Source of the DNA: Candidatus Microthrix parvicella Bio17-1 | GTDB lineage: Bacteria > Actinomycetota > Acidimicrobiia > Acidimicrobiales > Microtrichaceae | Length of the DNA stretch: 64,000 bases | Direction of reading: 5' to 3' | Assembly: GCF_000299415.1 (NCBI RefSeq) | Contig: NZ_AMPG01000005.1 | Coordinates: 95,422 to 159,421 of the forward strand | Shown: positions 1-7,929 of the stretch, piece after piece | Layout of the letters: every line of letters begins with the position of its first letter | How positions within the stretch are numbered: the first letter of the stretch is position 1 | Made by a program: the position numbers and the translations under genes | The notes under the pieces: generated by a model | Told to the model about the DNA's origin: nothing | The model's input: only the letters and a program-made list of their open reading frames with translations | The model's database searches: none

Positions 1-695
1 TAGACGTCACCAAAGTCATCCACCTGGAGATACAACCCGTATCCGGAAATGGCGAGAAGCGATCCTCCGAGGAGGAAGGTCAGCACCGCGGTCGGAACCC
101 GCGTTCTCGTGGCCAGGGCCAACAGCGTCAGCACGCCGAGCACCAGATGGCCCGACTGCAACGCAAAACTGAACTGTTGCCGGAGCGCGAGGTCGCCGAG
201 GTCGCCGACCATGTCAGCCAACTGCCACGTGCTGCCGATGGCGACAAGCGAGGTAGCGGCGGCGACGCCCGCCCACAGGTTCCAACGGCGGGGACCCACC
301 GCCGGGTTCGATCCTGGCGAGACCTGCGGCTGGGGCTGGGGCTGGGGCTGAGGGTAGGGGTAGGCCTGGGTGGGCGGCGAAGCCTGGGGCTGGGGTTGGG
401 TAAATCCGGGTGTGACTGCCGGTTGCTGTTGTGCCCCGGGGACCGGCTGCACCAGCGTCGGGTGAGGATCTGCGGGTTGCGGCGGTGTCTGATCGCCGGG
501 CGTGTACCACGAGGGTGCCGTCGCGGTGGTGCCTGGTGATCCGTACACCCCGGTCTGATCCGGTTCCGGCGCCGGTGTGGACCCCACCCCATACACCCCG
601 GTTGGTTCGAAACCGGGATCTGCACCTTCATCCGCTGCGGGGTCGAAGCCCCGGTCAGTGTCGTTGCGATCATCGGAACCGCCATCGTTGCTCAT
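1..695 (-). CDS. Proline-rich membrane protein, C-terminus cut off by window edge
   Basis: The frame is open from an ATG at 695 to the window edge, giving at least 231 residues with no stop. The first 110 or so residues are acidic, then rich in Pro, Gln, Gly and Thr, with a run of PQ dipeptides encoded by GCTGGG-type hexamers (about 329-400). After the RRWNLWAG segment come hydrophobic stretches ending LLGGSLLAISGYGLYL, so three or more membrane helices are likely. This is the usual layout of actinobacterial membrane proteins with a disordered cytoplasmic head. I do not recognise a family and assign no function. It is divergent from the tRNA gene and the amidase. Confidence 0.7.
   Translation of the reverse strand, partial: MSNDGGSDDRNDTDRGFDPAADEGADPGFEPTGVYGVGSTPAPEPDQTGVYGSPGTTATAPSWYTPGDQTPPQPADPHPTLVQPVPGAQQQPAVTPGFTQPQPQASPPTQAYPYPQPQPQPQPQVSPGSNPAVGPRRWNLWAGVAAATSLVAIGSTWQLADMVGDLGDLALRQQFSFALQSGHLVLGVLTLLALATRTRVPTAVLTFLLGGSLLAISGYGLYLQVDDFGDV
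329..400. repeat. Imperfect GCTGGG hexamer repeat within a coding region
   Basis: Tandem CTGGGG units on the plus strand encode alternating Pro-Gln on the minus strand in the head of the membrane protein. This is low-complexity coding sequence that could vary in length by slippage. Confidence 0.7.
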
Positions 696-786
696 GTTCG
701 GCGACGCTACCGCCCTGAGCAGGGGGTGCACTCCATCGTTCACTTTCGCGCCCTGGGCGGTCCGGGGATACACTCACCGACTCACT

Positions 787-861
787 CGGGCTGTGGCGCA
801 GTTTGGTTAGCGCGCTTGACTGGGGGTCAAGAGGTCGGGAGTTCGAATCTCCCCAGCCCGA
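787..861 (+). tRNA. tRNA-Pro (anticodon GGG)
   Basis: A full cloverleaf can be drawn. The acceptor stem is CGGGCTG (787-793) with CAGCCCG (854-860) and discriminator A861. The D arm has GCGC-AGTTTGGTTA-GCGC. The anticodon stem CTTGA/TCAAG encloses loop CTGGGGG, with anticodon GGG. The T arm is GGGAG-TTCGAAT-CTCCC. No CCA is encoded. The length is 75 bases without an intron. Confidence 0.95.
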
Positions 862-872
862 CTCCACTGCTC

Positions 873-898
873 GGAACCCCCGCCCTGGCGGGGGTTCC
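873..898 (+). terminator. Hairpin after tRNA-Pro
   Basis: GGAACCCCCGC and GCGGGGGTTCC form an 11-bp stem closed by CCTG, 12 bases after the tRNA. There is no T-run, but the position and strength fit a tRNA 3' terminator in a high-GC genome. Confidence 0.6.
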
Positions 899-923
899 GT
901 CGCGTCGCAGCACCGCCTCAACG

Positions 924-929
924 TACGCT
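924..929 (+). promoter_or_regulatory. -10 box TACGCT for the amidase (leaderless)
   Basis: TACGCT ends 7 bases before the ATG at 937, so transcription would start at or next to the start codon. No Shine-Dalgarno sequence is present. Confidence 0.45.
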
Positions 930-936
930 CGCGCTC

Positions 937-2412
937 ATGACCCCAGCAGAGCTTGCAGACATGGACGCCATCGCCCAACGCAACGCCATCAGCAGCCACG
1001 ATCTCAGCAGTGTCGAGGCCGTCGAAGCGGCCATCGCCGGCGCCCGGGCGGTGAACCCGGCACTCAACTGCATCGTGCACGAACGCTACGAACGGGCCCT
1101 GGACGAGGCGGCCACCGCCGACGCCGCCGCCCCCGACCAGCGCGGTCCGCTGCACGGTGTCCCGGTGGTGGTCAAGGACCTGGACGGCACCTTCGCCGAC
1201 GAGCCCTACTGGGCGGGCAGCAATTACCTGAAGCGGCTGGGGTACGTCGCCACCGAAACCTCACTGTTGTTCCGGCGGCTGATCGATTCGGGGGCCATCA
1301 TCATCGCCAAGACCAACACCCCGGAGCTTGGCCTGGTGCCCTCCACCGAGCCGGTGTCGGTGGGACCATGTCGCAATCCCTACGACCTCACCCGATCCCC
1401 GGCCGGATCATCGGGAGGGTCGGCTGCCGCGGTGGCCGCCGGTGTCGTCGCCATCGGCCATGCGGGCGACGGGGGCGGCTCCATTCGGCTCCCGGCGTCC
1501 AATTGCGGCCTGGTCGGGTTGAAGCCGTCCCGCGACCTGGTGCCCACCTTCCCCGACATCGACCCGTGGGGTGGCCTGGTGGCCCGACTCGGGGTCACCC
1601 GCACCGTCGCCGACACCGCATTGCTTGTCGATGTTTTGGCGGGTCCCGACCCACTCGCCTCACCGCAGGTGCACACGCGGTTCCCGGCCGGCTCGGCCCA
1701 ATCGCCGGCTGCATCGCCGCCCCTCCGCATTGCCTGGACCACGGCGGCACCGGGCGGCGTCGTGGTGGAGGCGGCTGTGCGGGGCGTGGTCGAGGCGACC
1801 GCCTCGATGCTGGCCGAGGCTGGCCACCAGGTGGAGGAGACCACCCCCCCGATCCTCACCGACGAGGCGTTCTACGGGCAGGTGATGGGCTGGTTCCTCG
1901 ACGCCTTCTCGGTGTGGGTTCGCCGCAGCGTCGACGGCTTCGAGGTGCTCGGTGGCGAGCCGGTCACCGAGGCCGACGTCGAAGCCCACACCTGGGCGCT
2001 GTGCGCCATGGGTGCCGACGTTCCCGGCCCACGTTTCGACGCGGCCATCGACGGTCTGATGCGGGCGGGTCGCCGGATCCGTTCGTTCTGGGAGGACGAG
2101 CGCTACGACCTGTTATTGACCCCCGTCTGCGCCGAGGTGCCCTGGGCCCTCGGCGGGTTCCGGCCACAGGACGACAACCCGCTTGCCGGCGTGATGCGAT
2201 CGGCGGAGCTCGTCACCTACGCATCGCCGTTCAACATCTCGGGACAGCCCGCCATCTCGCTTCCGGTCGCCATGGTCGACGGTTTGCCCGTGGGAGCCCA
2301 GCTGGTTGGACGGTGGGGTCGGGATCACCAGCTGCTGGCGGTGGGGGCCCAACTGGAGGAGCGGCTGGCGTGGCAGCACCGCCGGCCGGCCACCCACGTG
2401 GCCCGCATCTGA
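937..2412 (+). CDS. Amidase signature (AS) family hydrolase
   Basis: This 491-residue enzyme hydrolyses an amide bond; the substrate cannot be told from sequence. The Ser-cisSer-Lys triad of the AS family is visible: Lys80 in VVVKDLDG, the Gly/Ser-rich stretch GSSGGS at about 157-162, and Ser182 in GGGSIRLPAS. The length is normal for stand-alone AS amidases such as AmdA or the 6-aminohexanoate-cyclic-dimer hydrolase type. It is not GatA: there are no gatB or gatC neighbours, and GTD before GGSIR is replaced by AGD. The start ATG follows a promoter-like box with no ribosome site. It is convergent with the downstream glycosyltransferase gene, 13 bases away. Confidence 0.88.
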   Translation: MTPAELADMDAIAQRNAISSHDLSSVEAVEAAIAGARAVNPALNCIVHERYERALDEAATADAAAPDQRGPLHGVPVVVKDLDGTFADEPYWAGSNYLKRLGYVATETSLLFRRLIDSGAIIIAKTNTPELGLVPSTEPVSVGPCRNPYDLTRSPAGSSGGSAAAVAAGVVAIGHAGDGGGSIRLPASNCGLVGLKPSRDLVPTFPDIDPWGGLVARLGVTRTVADTALLVDVLAGPDPLASPQVHTRFPAGSAQSPAASPPLRIAWTTAAPGGVVVEAAVRGVVEATASMLAEAGHQVEETTPPILTDEAFYGQVMGWFLDAFSVWVRRSVDGFEVLGGEPVTEADVEAHTWALCAMGADVPGPRFDAAIDGLMRAGRRIRSFWEDERYDLLLTPVCAEVPWALGGFRPQDDNPLAGVMRSAELVTYASPFNISGQPAISLPVAMVDGLPVGAQLVGRWGRDHQLLAVGAQLEERLAWQHRRPATHVARI

Positions 2413-2425
2413 ATGAAACAGTCCG

Positions 2426-3637
2426 CTACCCGACGGCTCGGAGCGCCTCGTCGCGTTCTCGTCGGCGCCAGGTGAGGTTGACGTTGAGGAAGTAGCTGGC
2501 CTGAAATGCCACCAGGATGGCGATCAGCTGATGGAGCGCTGCGGCAACCCCTTCGGACAGCAGACCGCCACCCAGGTTGAGCGTGTCGAACCATTTGGCG
2601 ACCGCAAACTGAATCATCAGCCCGTAGGCGGAGATCACAGCAAAGAGCCCAAAACCCACCAGCAGTCGCGAACCCTGGTATCGGTTCTCCCAAAAGGTGA
2701 ACCAGTTGTTGGCGGTGAAGGTCATCACCAGCTGGGCGAGGAGGCCCACAACCACGGGGATCGCCAACGGATCGATGGCCTCCGACCCGGTGGTGATCGA
2801 TCCGAGCCCAACGGCCTCACCCACCACGATGGCGCCGAAGTTGACCCCCACCCCCGCCAGCCCGACCAGGGTGTACAACAACAACTGCGGCTTGACCATG
2901 TGACCAAAGCGCAGGTCGAACACCGCCAGCAGGTACGAACGGATGACCGACGAGTTCAGTTTGGTCTCGCCCGCCGTGCGGCTACGGAAGGTGTAGCCCA
3001 TCTCTGCGACCGACAATTCCGGGCGACGCCCCAGAAACTCCAGCAGTATCTTGAAGCCCTGCGGGTTGACATCGGGTGCGGCGTCCTCGAATGCCTCCCG
3101 GCTGATCACAAAATAGCCGGACATCGGGTCGGTCAACGGCACCCGCAGAAACAGTCGGGCGATCAGCGTGGCCACCCAGGACACCAGTCGCCGCCCGCGC
3201 GACCAGTCGCCGTAGCTTCCCCCGTCGCTATTGCGGGACCCGACGCAAACATCGGCCTCGCCCGAGTCCACCCGCCTGGCCATCGCAGCCAGGATCGACT
3301 CATCGTGCTGCCCGTCGGCGTCGATCACCGCCAACGTTCGTCCCTCGGCCAACTCCATTCCGGCAAGGACGGCGGGCGACAGGCCCTTGTCGTGAAATCT
3401 TCGAAGCACTCGCACCAGCGGGTGGGCGGCGGCATGGTCTTCGGCGAGTTGCCAGGTGCCGTCCGGGCTGTCGTCGTCCACGACGATGATCTCGTAGGTG
3501 ACCTCGGCCAGCGCCCGCTCCAGGTTCTCCAACAAGACGAGAATGTTCCCGGCCTCGTTGTAGGTGGGGGTGATCACCGACAGCAGCGGTGGCGCGTCGA
3601 GAGGGGGCGGGTTCGTTGGTGAGGTGGCGGAGGTCAT
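2426..3637 (-). CDS. GT2 polyprenol-phosphate sugar transferase fused to a GtrA domain
   Basis: The protein has 403 residues. Residues about 18-245 are a GT-A glycosyltransferase of the DPM1/polyprenol-monophosphomannose synthase type: LSVITPTYNEAGN, then VVDDDSPDGT and the DADGQHD metal site. Residues about 265-395 hold four hydrophobic helices with GtrA features (LVGLAGVGVNFGA, TFTANNWFTF). Such fusions transfer a sugar from a nucleotide donor to polyprenyl phosphate at the membrane and may help flip the product. The donor (mannose or glucose) is not determinable here. I chose the ATG at 3637 rather than the one at 3745, because the extra 36 residues are not conserved-looking and would overlap the divergent SRAP gene. 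Confidence 0.88.
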   Translation of the reverse strand: MTSATSPTNPPPLDAPPLLSVITPTYNEAGNILVLLENLERALAEVTYEIIVVDDDSPDGTWQLAEDHAAAHPLVRVLRRFHDKGLSPAVLAGMELAEGRTLAVIDADGQHDESILAAMARRVDSGEADVCVGSRNSDGGSYGDWSRGRRLVSWVATLIARLFLRVPLTDPMSGYFVISREAFEDAAPDVNPQGFKILLEFLGRRPELSVAEMGYTFRSRTAGETKLNSSVIRSYLLAVFDLRFGHMVKPQLLLYTLVGLAGVGVNFGAIVVGEAVGLGSITTGSEAIDPLAIPVVVGLLAQLVMTFTANNWFTFWENRYQGSRLLVGFGLFAVISAYGLMIQFAVAKWFDTLNLGGGLLSEGVAAALHQLIAILVAFQASYFLNVNLTWRRRERDEALRAVG

Positions 3638-3708
3638 GGGGGAGCGGTCGCATCCGTCGAGGCGACAGCGAAACGATACCGCTGCGCCCTGCCGACATCG
3701 GCGTTCGG

Positions 3709-3714
3709 TAGCCT
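3709..3714 (+). promoter_or_regulatory. -10 box TAGCCT for the SRAP gene (leaderless)
   Basis: TAGCCT lies 8 bases before the GTG at 3723. The GTG is fixed by the obligatory Met-Cys2 of the family, so the 5' UTR can be only 0-2 bases. Confidence 0.5.
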
Positions 3715-3722
3715 CGCACACC

Positions 3723-4508
3723 GTGTGCGGTCGCTTTGTCTCCACAACTCCACCCGACGAGTTGGCGTCCTACTTCCAGGTGGACGTCAACGGCATTGAT
3801 TCCAGCAACGCCGAGCGATCCAACGACCGCACGCCTCACCACGGCACAACCACCGGCCGCTACAACGTTGCTCCAACCGCCGAGGTGTTCGTCGTGTACG
3901 AAGACGGTGACCTGCGGCGCCTCGACGGATTTCACTGGGGGCTGGTACCCGGTTGGGCACAGGACCTGAAGGTCGGCAATCGCATGATCAACGCCCGGGC
4001 CGAAACGGTGGCGGAGAAGCCCGCGTTTCGCAGGGCGTTCGCCAAGCGCCGCTGCATCGTGCCCGCCGATGGCTTTTATGAGTGGACCAAGGAACCCGAT
4101 CCGAACAACCCAAAGAAGCCCCGCAAGCAGCCGCACTACATCTCCCGACCCGACGGCGAGCCCTATGCGTTCGCCGGGCTGTGGGAGCGCTGGCGCGGCG
4201 ACCTCAACGGCGACGGCACTGAGACCGAGGTTCGTTCAACCACCATCATCACCACTGCGGCAAACGAGCCGATGTCCGAACTGCACGATCGCATGCCGGT
4301 CATGCTGGCGCCCGACGATTGGGATACCTGGCTCGACCCCGGCAACGCCGACACCGATGCGCTCGGACAACTGCTGGTGCCTGCGCCGGCACGGCTGATC
4401 ACGCACCACCGGGTGAGCGTCGAGGTCAACAACGCCCGCAACCAGGGGCCCCACCTGATCGACCCGGTCGATCCACCAGCGGCATCGGAACAGCTCAACC
4501 TCGTCTGA
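3723..4508 (+). CDS. SRAP-domain abasic-site crosslinking protein (HMCES/YedK family)
   Basis: The protein has 261 residues. SRAP proteins form a thiazolidine crosslink through Cys2 with abasic sites in single-stranded DNA and so shield stalled forks. Seen here are MCGRF with Cys2, the INARAE motif, the FYEW motif with the conserved Glu, and HDRMPV with the conserved His. An insert of about 20 residues (SSNAERSNDRTPHH) separates the first strand from GRYNVAPT, and another hydrophilic loop contains DLNGDG. The GTG start is dictated by Cys2, because the initiator Met must be removed to expose it. The gene stands alone and is divergent from the glycosyltransferase gene. Confidence 0.93.
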   Translation: MCGRFVSTTPPDELASYFQVDVNGIDSSNAERSNDRTPHHGTTTGRYNVAPTAEVFVVYEDGDLRRLDGFHWGLVPGWAQDLKVGNRMINARAETVAEKPAFRRAFAKRRCIVPADGFYEWTKEPDPNNPKKPRKQPHYISRPDGEPYAFAGLWERWRGDLNGDGTETEVRSTTIITTAANEPMSELHDRMPVMLAPDDWDTWLDPGNADTDALGQLLVPAPARLITHHRVSVEVNNARNQGPHLIDPVDPPAASEQLNLV

Positions 4509-4535
4509 CCAGGTTGGGCCCGGCGTCACGTGAGC

Positions 4536-4985
4536 TCAGGCCGGGGCGGCACCGGGCAGATGGTCCCGAATCGCCTGGGCCGCCGCGTCGAGCGATTCGC
4601 CGGAGGCACCGGTGTCGGCACTTGCGAAGTTGAGGTCGGCCTCCGACTCGATGGGAATGACGTGAAGGTGACAATGAGGAACCTCCAGCCCGGCCGCGAT
4701 CAGCCCGATGCGGTTGGGCGAGAACGCCGCCATCTGAGCCACTCCGATGCGACGTGCCAGGTCACCCATGTCGGCCCACAGCCCGCCCGGCACATCCAAC
4801 CAATGATCGATTGGTTCAACCGGCACCACCAGGACGTGGCCCGGCCGGATCGGGGCGATGGTGAGAAATGCAACCTTGTCGGGGTCGCGCCACACGAAGC
4901 GTCCCGGCAGGTCGCCGTCGATGATTCGTGAGAAGAGTGTCGGCTGGGGCATCTCTGCGGTGTCGTCAGGACCTCGTTCGTTCAT
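4536..4985 (-). CDS. HIT family nucleotide-binding hydrolase
   Basis: The 149-residue protein carries the histidine-triad signature HCHLHVIP near residue 105, preceded by RPGHVLVVP, as in Hint/Fhit-like hydrolases that cleave nucleoside phosphoramidates or dinucleotides. The N-terminus LFSRIIDGDLPGRFVW resembles the standard HIT opening FxxIIxGExP. The start at 4985 is favoured because a TACGAT box lies 6 bases upstream; a TTG one codon earlier is possible. It is convergent with the SRAP gene and divergent from the phosphatidyltransferase gene. Confidence 0.9.
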   Translation of the reverse strand: MNERGPDDTAEMPQPTLFSRIIDGDLPGRFVWRDPDKVAFLTIAPIRPGHVLVVPVEPIDHWLDVPGGLWADMGDLARRIGVAQMAAFSPNRIGLIAAGLEVPHCHLHVIPIESEADLNFASADTGASGESLDAAAQAIRDHLPGAAPA

Positions 4986-4991
4986 CAACCG

Positions 4992-4997
4992 ATCGTA
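4992..4997 (-). promoter_or_regulatory. -10 box TACGAT for the HIT gene (leaderless)
   Basis: Read on the minus strand, TACGAT ends 6 bases before the ATG at 4985. This supports 4985 as the start. Confidence 0.45.
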
Positions 4998-5050
4998 GAA
5001 CGCCTCGGTGTCCCGTGTTGGGCTTGCGTCGTGCTTCTAGATTGGGGGAC

Positions 5051-5716
5051 GTGACCGCACCTTCGCCACAGGCCGCAGCGAACGATCCCGCGGCAGCGGC
5101 CGGTGACGACGGCCCCAGCGATGCCGAGCTGAGTCGAATCCTGACCGTGCCCAATGTGGTCACCCTGATTCGTCTGGCGTTGATCCCCGTCTTCCTCTGG
5201 GTGCTCTTCGGTCTGGACCGCCCAGGCCCGGCCGCCGTGCTGCTCGGGTTCATCTCGGCGACCGATTGGGTGGACGGGTACGTGGCCCGCCATTTCAACC
5301 AGGTGTCCAACCTGGGCAAGGCAATCGATCCGGCGGCCGACCGGGCGCTGATCATCTTCGGCTTCGGCGGCATCCTGGTGGCAGGGGCGGTGCCCACCTG
5401 GGCGGGCATCGTGGTGCTGGCCCGAGAGATCGGCATGTCGGTCTGGGTGCTCGGGCTGTTGGCCGCCGGGGCCAAGCGGATGGATGTCACCTGGTACGGC
5501 AAGGCGGGCACGATGTGCCTGATGATCTCGTTCCCGTCGTTTCTGGCCTCGACCGACCTCAACTGGTCGCACGGCGTCACCACCTACTTTGAGTGGCAGG
5601 CCTGGCTGACCTTGATTCCCGGGTTGATCTTCAGCTTCATTGCCGTGACGCAGTACATCCCACGAGGCCTGACGGCGCTGCACGAGGGGCGGGCGGCCCG
5701 CAGCACATCGGCCTGA
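5051..5716 (+). CDS. pgsA: CDP-alcohol phosphatidyltransferase (PgsA-like)
   Basis: The 221-residue membrane enzyme moves a phosphatidyl group from CDP-diacylglycerol to an alcohol, probably glycerol 3-phosphate. The family motif is complete: D72-x2-D75-G76-x2-A79-R80-x8-G89-x3-D93-x3-D97, in TDWVDGYVAR through AIDPAADRA. About 30 hydrophilic N-terminal residues precede the first helix. The start GTG at 5051 has GGGGGA just upstream; a longer version from 4928 would run into the HIT promoter. An equivalent gene (pgsA2) lies near gcvH and garA in mycobacteria, so the assignment also rests on synteny. Phosphatidylinositol-type specificity cannot be excluded. Confidence 0.85.
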   Translation: MTAPSPQAAANDPAAAAGDDGPSDAELSRILTVPNVVTLIRLALIPVFLWVLFGLDRPGPAAVLLGFISATDWVDGYVARHFNQVSNLGKAIDPAADRALIIFGFGGILVAGAVPTWAGIVVLAREIGMSVWVLGLLAAGAKRMDVTWYGKAGTMCLMISFPSFLASTDLNWSHGVTTYFEWQAWLTLIPGLIFSFIAVTQYIPRGLTALHEGRAARSTSA

Positions 5717-5745
5717 GCCTCCCCGCCTCGGCCTCACCGGTCGGG

Positions 5746-5751
5746 TAACCT
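5746..5751 (+). promoter_or_regulatory. -10 box TAACCT for gcvH (leaderless)
   Basis: TAACCT lies 8 bases before the gcvH ATG at 5760. It would drive gcvH and the overlapping downstream genes. Confidence 0.45.
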
Positions 5752-5759
5752 CGACTCTC

Positions 5760-6134
5760 ATGGACGTGCCTGACGACCTCAACTATTCAGCCGATCACGA
5801 GTGGATCAAAGCCGGTGACGACGGGAGCCGCGTCGGCATCACCGACTACGCCCAGGATGCACTGGGCGATGTGGTGTTCGTGGAACTCCCCGAGGTTGGC
5901 ACCACCGTCGCCGCCGGCGACAAGGTGGCGGAGGTGGAGTCAACCAAGTCGGTATCCGACATTTACGCGCCGATGAACGGCACGGTGGTCGCGGTGAACG
6001 ACGACCTGGATGCCACACCTGAGCTGGTGAACTCCGACCCCTACGGGGAGGGCTGGTTCATGGTGATCGAAACGACCGAGGCCGCCGGCGACATGCTGGA
6101 CGCCGCGGCCTACCGAAAACTCACGGAGGGCTGA
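5760..6134 (+). CDS. gcvH: Glycine cleavage system H protein
   Basis: The 124-residue lipoyl carrier shuttles the aminomethyl group between GcvP, GcvT and the L protein. The lipoylation site is Lys63 in VAEVESTKSVSDIYAP. HEWIK near the N-terminus and the NSDPYGEGWF segment are typical. The length is standard. It begins a plus-strand run in which the stop codon overlaps the next start by one base (TGATG). gcvT is 3 kb downstream and gcvP is on the opposite strand, so the system is in one neighbourhood but not one operon. Confidence 0.97.
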   Translation: MDVPDDLNYSADHEWIKAGDDGSRVGITDYAQDALGDVVFVELPEVGTTVAAGDKVAEVESTKSVSDIYAPMNGTVVAVNDDLDATPELVNSDPYGEGWFMVIETTEAAGDMLDAAAYRKLTEG

Positions 6135-6574
6135 TGGCCGGCGCGCTGATCTGCGAGGGCTGTTCCTCGACGGCGCCGGCCGATGCGCGCTTCTGCCCGG
6201 CCTGCGGGCTGCCGCTTCCCGAGGTGGAGTCCCAGCCGACCGGGGTTCTGTCCGCCGTCGGCGGCGACCCCGCACTGGGAACACCCCTGCTGATCGTGAC
6301 CCGTGGCGCCAACGCGGGCAGCCGTTTCGCGCTCGGGGAAGGCACCACCTCCATCGGCCGCCAGGAGGACAGCGACATCTTCCTCGACGACGTCACCGTG
6401 TCCCGGCGCCACGCACAGTTGCTGCGGTCGCCGGACGGCATCGAGGTGCAGGACTCGGGCTCGCTCAACGGCACCTACTTGAACGACCGGCGGATCGAAC
6501 GGGCACCGTTGGCCGAGGGCGACCGGCTGCAGGTCGGCAAGTACAAGCTGCTGTTTGTCCTCGAGGTGGCCTAG
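6134..6574 (+). CDS. garA: FHA-domain signalling protein (GarA/OdhI-like) with N-terminal zinc ribbon
   Basis: The 146-residue protein has two parts. Residues 7-24 form a small zinc ribbon (Cys7, Cys10, Cys21, Cys24). Residues about 50-145 are an FHA domain with the phosphothreonine-binding residues SIGR (Arg76), SRRH (90-93) and LNGTY (111-115). GarA/OdhI inhibits 2-oxoglutarate dehydrogenase and activates glutamate synthase according to Ser/Thr kinase signals. The name rests on position: gcvH, FHA, MerR, bifunctional nuclease, MerR is the mycobacterial order. The N-terminal ETT phosphosite of GarA is not present; the zinc ribbon takes its place, so regulation may differ. Confidence 0.8.
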   Translation: MAGALICEGCSSTAPADARFCPACGLPLPEVESQPTGVLSAVGGDPALGTPLLIVTRGANAGSRFALGEGTTSIGRQEDSDIFLDDVTVSRRHAQLLRSPDGIEVQDSGSLNGTYLNDRRIERAPLAEGDRLQVGKYKLLFVLEVA

Positions 6575-6578
6575 CACG

Positions 6579-7877
6579 GTGGCCCCCTCCGACGATCTTA
6601 CGGTTGGCGAGGTTCTTTCCCTGCTGCAGGAGGACTTCCCCGAGGCCACCCTCGGGCGCCTCCGCGAGTTTGAGGATCTTGGTCTGATCTCACCCGAGTT
6701 AAGCCCAAGCGGCCATCGTCGCTATCCCGCCGGCACCTTGGAACGTATGCGTTGGGCGCTCACCAAAATGCGCGACGGGTTCGATCCAGCCGACCTGACG
6801 GACGACTCGTCCGAATCGTCGGACCTGGCACCGTCAGACCCTCGTCCCAGCGGGTCGGCCGCTGTGGTTCGAAAGAAGTCGGGTGGAGACTCCGTGGCCG
6901 AACCCACGCTGTTCGATGACGCCGAGCGCCAGGATCAAGCATCTCCCATGGACGATCACACTGCAGTTCAGCCGTTGCCAACGCTTGCTGGAGGCCGGCA
7001 GCGGGCGGCCACACCGGCGGCACCCAAGCCCCCGGATCGAGCTGCCTCCAAGCCGGCGGCTGCCGAATCGACATCGACCCATCAAGCGGTTGAGTCAACG
7101 GCCAAGCCTTCTCAGCGCGCGCCCCGCCGTCAACCCGAACCTCCCGTCTCCCATCGGCCAGAGCCGGCAACCCCACCACCGGCCGCAGACGAGGCGCTCA
7201 AGCGGGTGGCCAAACCCCAGACGGAACGCCCAGCCAAACCATCGAAGCCCACGACGGCACCACCAAAGCCGGTACAGCCTGTGGCTCCGGTACAGCCTGT
7301 GGCTCCGGAGCAGCCGGAACCGTCCTCCACGGCACCTTCGCCGTCGTCTGTCGAGGAGGAGCGCAAGGCACGCATCGAAGCAGTGACGGCCCTACAGGAA
7401 TCACCCCAGGTGGAGCCTGCGGCACGACCCAGGCCGTCGCGCACCAGGGATCTCCCAAGCGCCACCCAGGCGGCCGAGTTGCTGGCCCGCACCGACTTCC
7501 TGACGGAGGTCAACATCGATGAGACCACGCTTGGTGAGATGGAGCGCTTCGGCGTCATCAGCCCGGTGACCATCGGCGGCACGTCGTCCTATGACCAATC
7601 TGCGGTGCGCGTCGGGCACATCATCGCCAACCTGCTGAAGCAGGGTTACGAGGCACGTCACCTGCGGATGTTCCGTATGTCTGCGGAACGTGAGGTTGAT
7701 CTCCTGCGACAGATGTCGCTTCCGTTGTTGAAACAACGCAACCCCGTCGGACGCGAACAGGCCCGTGAACGCCTCCAGCGGGCCGCCGATCTGGGCGGCG
7801 AGCTGCGCGCTGCGCTCGTGGCCGAAGGCATCGCCGAAGTTGTAGATCATTCAGGCGCCGCCGACGCAGACTCCTGA
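6579..7877 (+). CDS. ftsR: MerR-type transcription regulator, FtsR-like, with a long disordered linker
   Basis: The 432-residue protein has an N-terminal winged helix (about 6-70: TVGEVLSLLQ, GLISPELSPSGHRRYP) and a C-terminal effector domain (about 290-425: DFLTEVNIDETTLGEMERFGVISP). Family members such as Rv1828 and C. glutamicum FtsR are about 250 residues. Here roughly 200 residues rich in Pro, Ala, Ser and Lys separate the two halves and include an 18-bp tandem duplication. FtsR activates ftsZ in corynebacteria; that role is only inferred here. The GTG at 6579 is 4 bases after the FHA gene stop; an upstream ATG at 6555 would overlap it. Confidence 0.8.
   Translation: MAPSDDLTVGEVLSLLQEDFPEATLGRLREFEDLGLISPELSPSGHRRYPAGTLERMRWALTKMRDGFDPADLTDDSSESSDLAPSDPRPSGSAAVVRKKSGGDSVAEPTLFDDAERQDQASPMDDHTAVQPLPTLAGGRQRAATPAAPKPPDRAASKPAAAESTSTHQAVESTAKPSQRAPRRQPEPPVSHRPEPATPPPAADEALKRVAKPQTERPAKPSKPTTAPPKPVQPVAPVQPVAPEQPEPSSTAPSPSSVEEERKARIEAVTALQESPQVEPAARPRPSRTRDLPSATQAAELLARTDFLTEVNIDETTLGEMERFGVISPVTIGGTSSYDQSAVRVGHIIANLLKQGYEARHLRMFRMSAEREVDLLRQMSLPLLKQRNPVGREQARERLQRAADLGGELRAALVAEGIAEVVDHSGAADADS
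7271..7306 (+). repeat. 18-bp tandem duplication in the ftsR linker
   Basis: GGTACAGCCTGTGGCTCC occurs twice in a row with no mismatch (7271-7288 and 7289-7306), encoding PVQPVA twice. Confidence 0.9.
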
Positions 7878-7916
7878 TACGACTCCGAACCGGTCGGCCT
7901 TCCACGAACACACGGC

Positions 7917-7922
7917 TACACT
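7917..7922 (+). promoter_or_regulatory. -10 box TACACT for the bifunctional nuclease gene (leaderless)
   Basis: TACACT lies 7 bases before the GTG at 7930, inside the 52-base gap after ftsR. Confidence 0.45.
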
Positions 7923-7929
7923 CGGAACA

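Noticed and set aside
726..2495. Long plus-strand reading frame overlapping the amidase
   Set aside because: It is the amidase read in another frame: Arg/Gly/His-rich, no domain, and it runs through the tRNA gene.
2531..3622. Plus-strand frame opposite the glycosyltransferase gene
   Set aside because: It is antisense to clear GT2 and GtrA motifs and has a GC-shadow composition.
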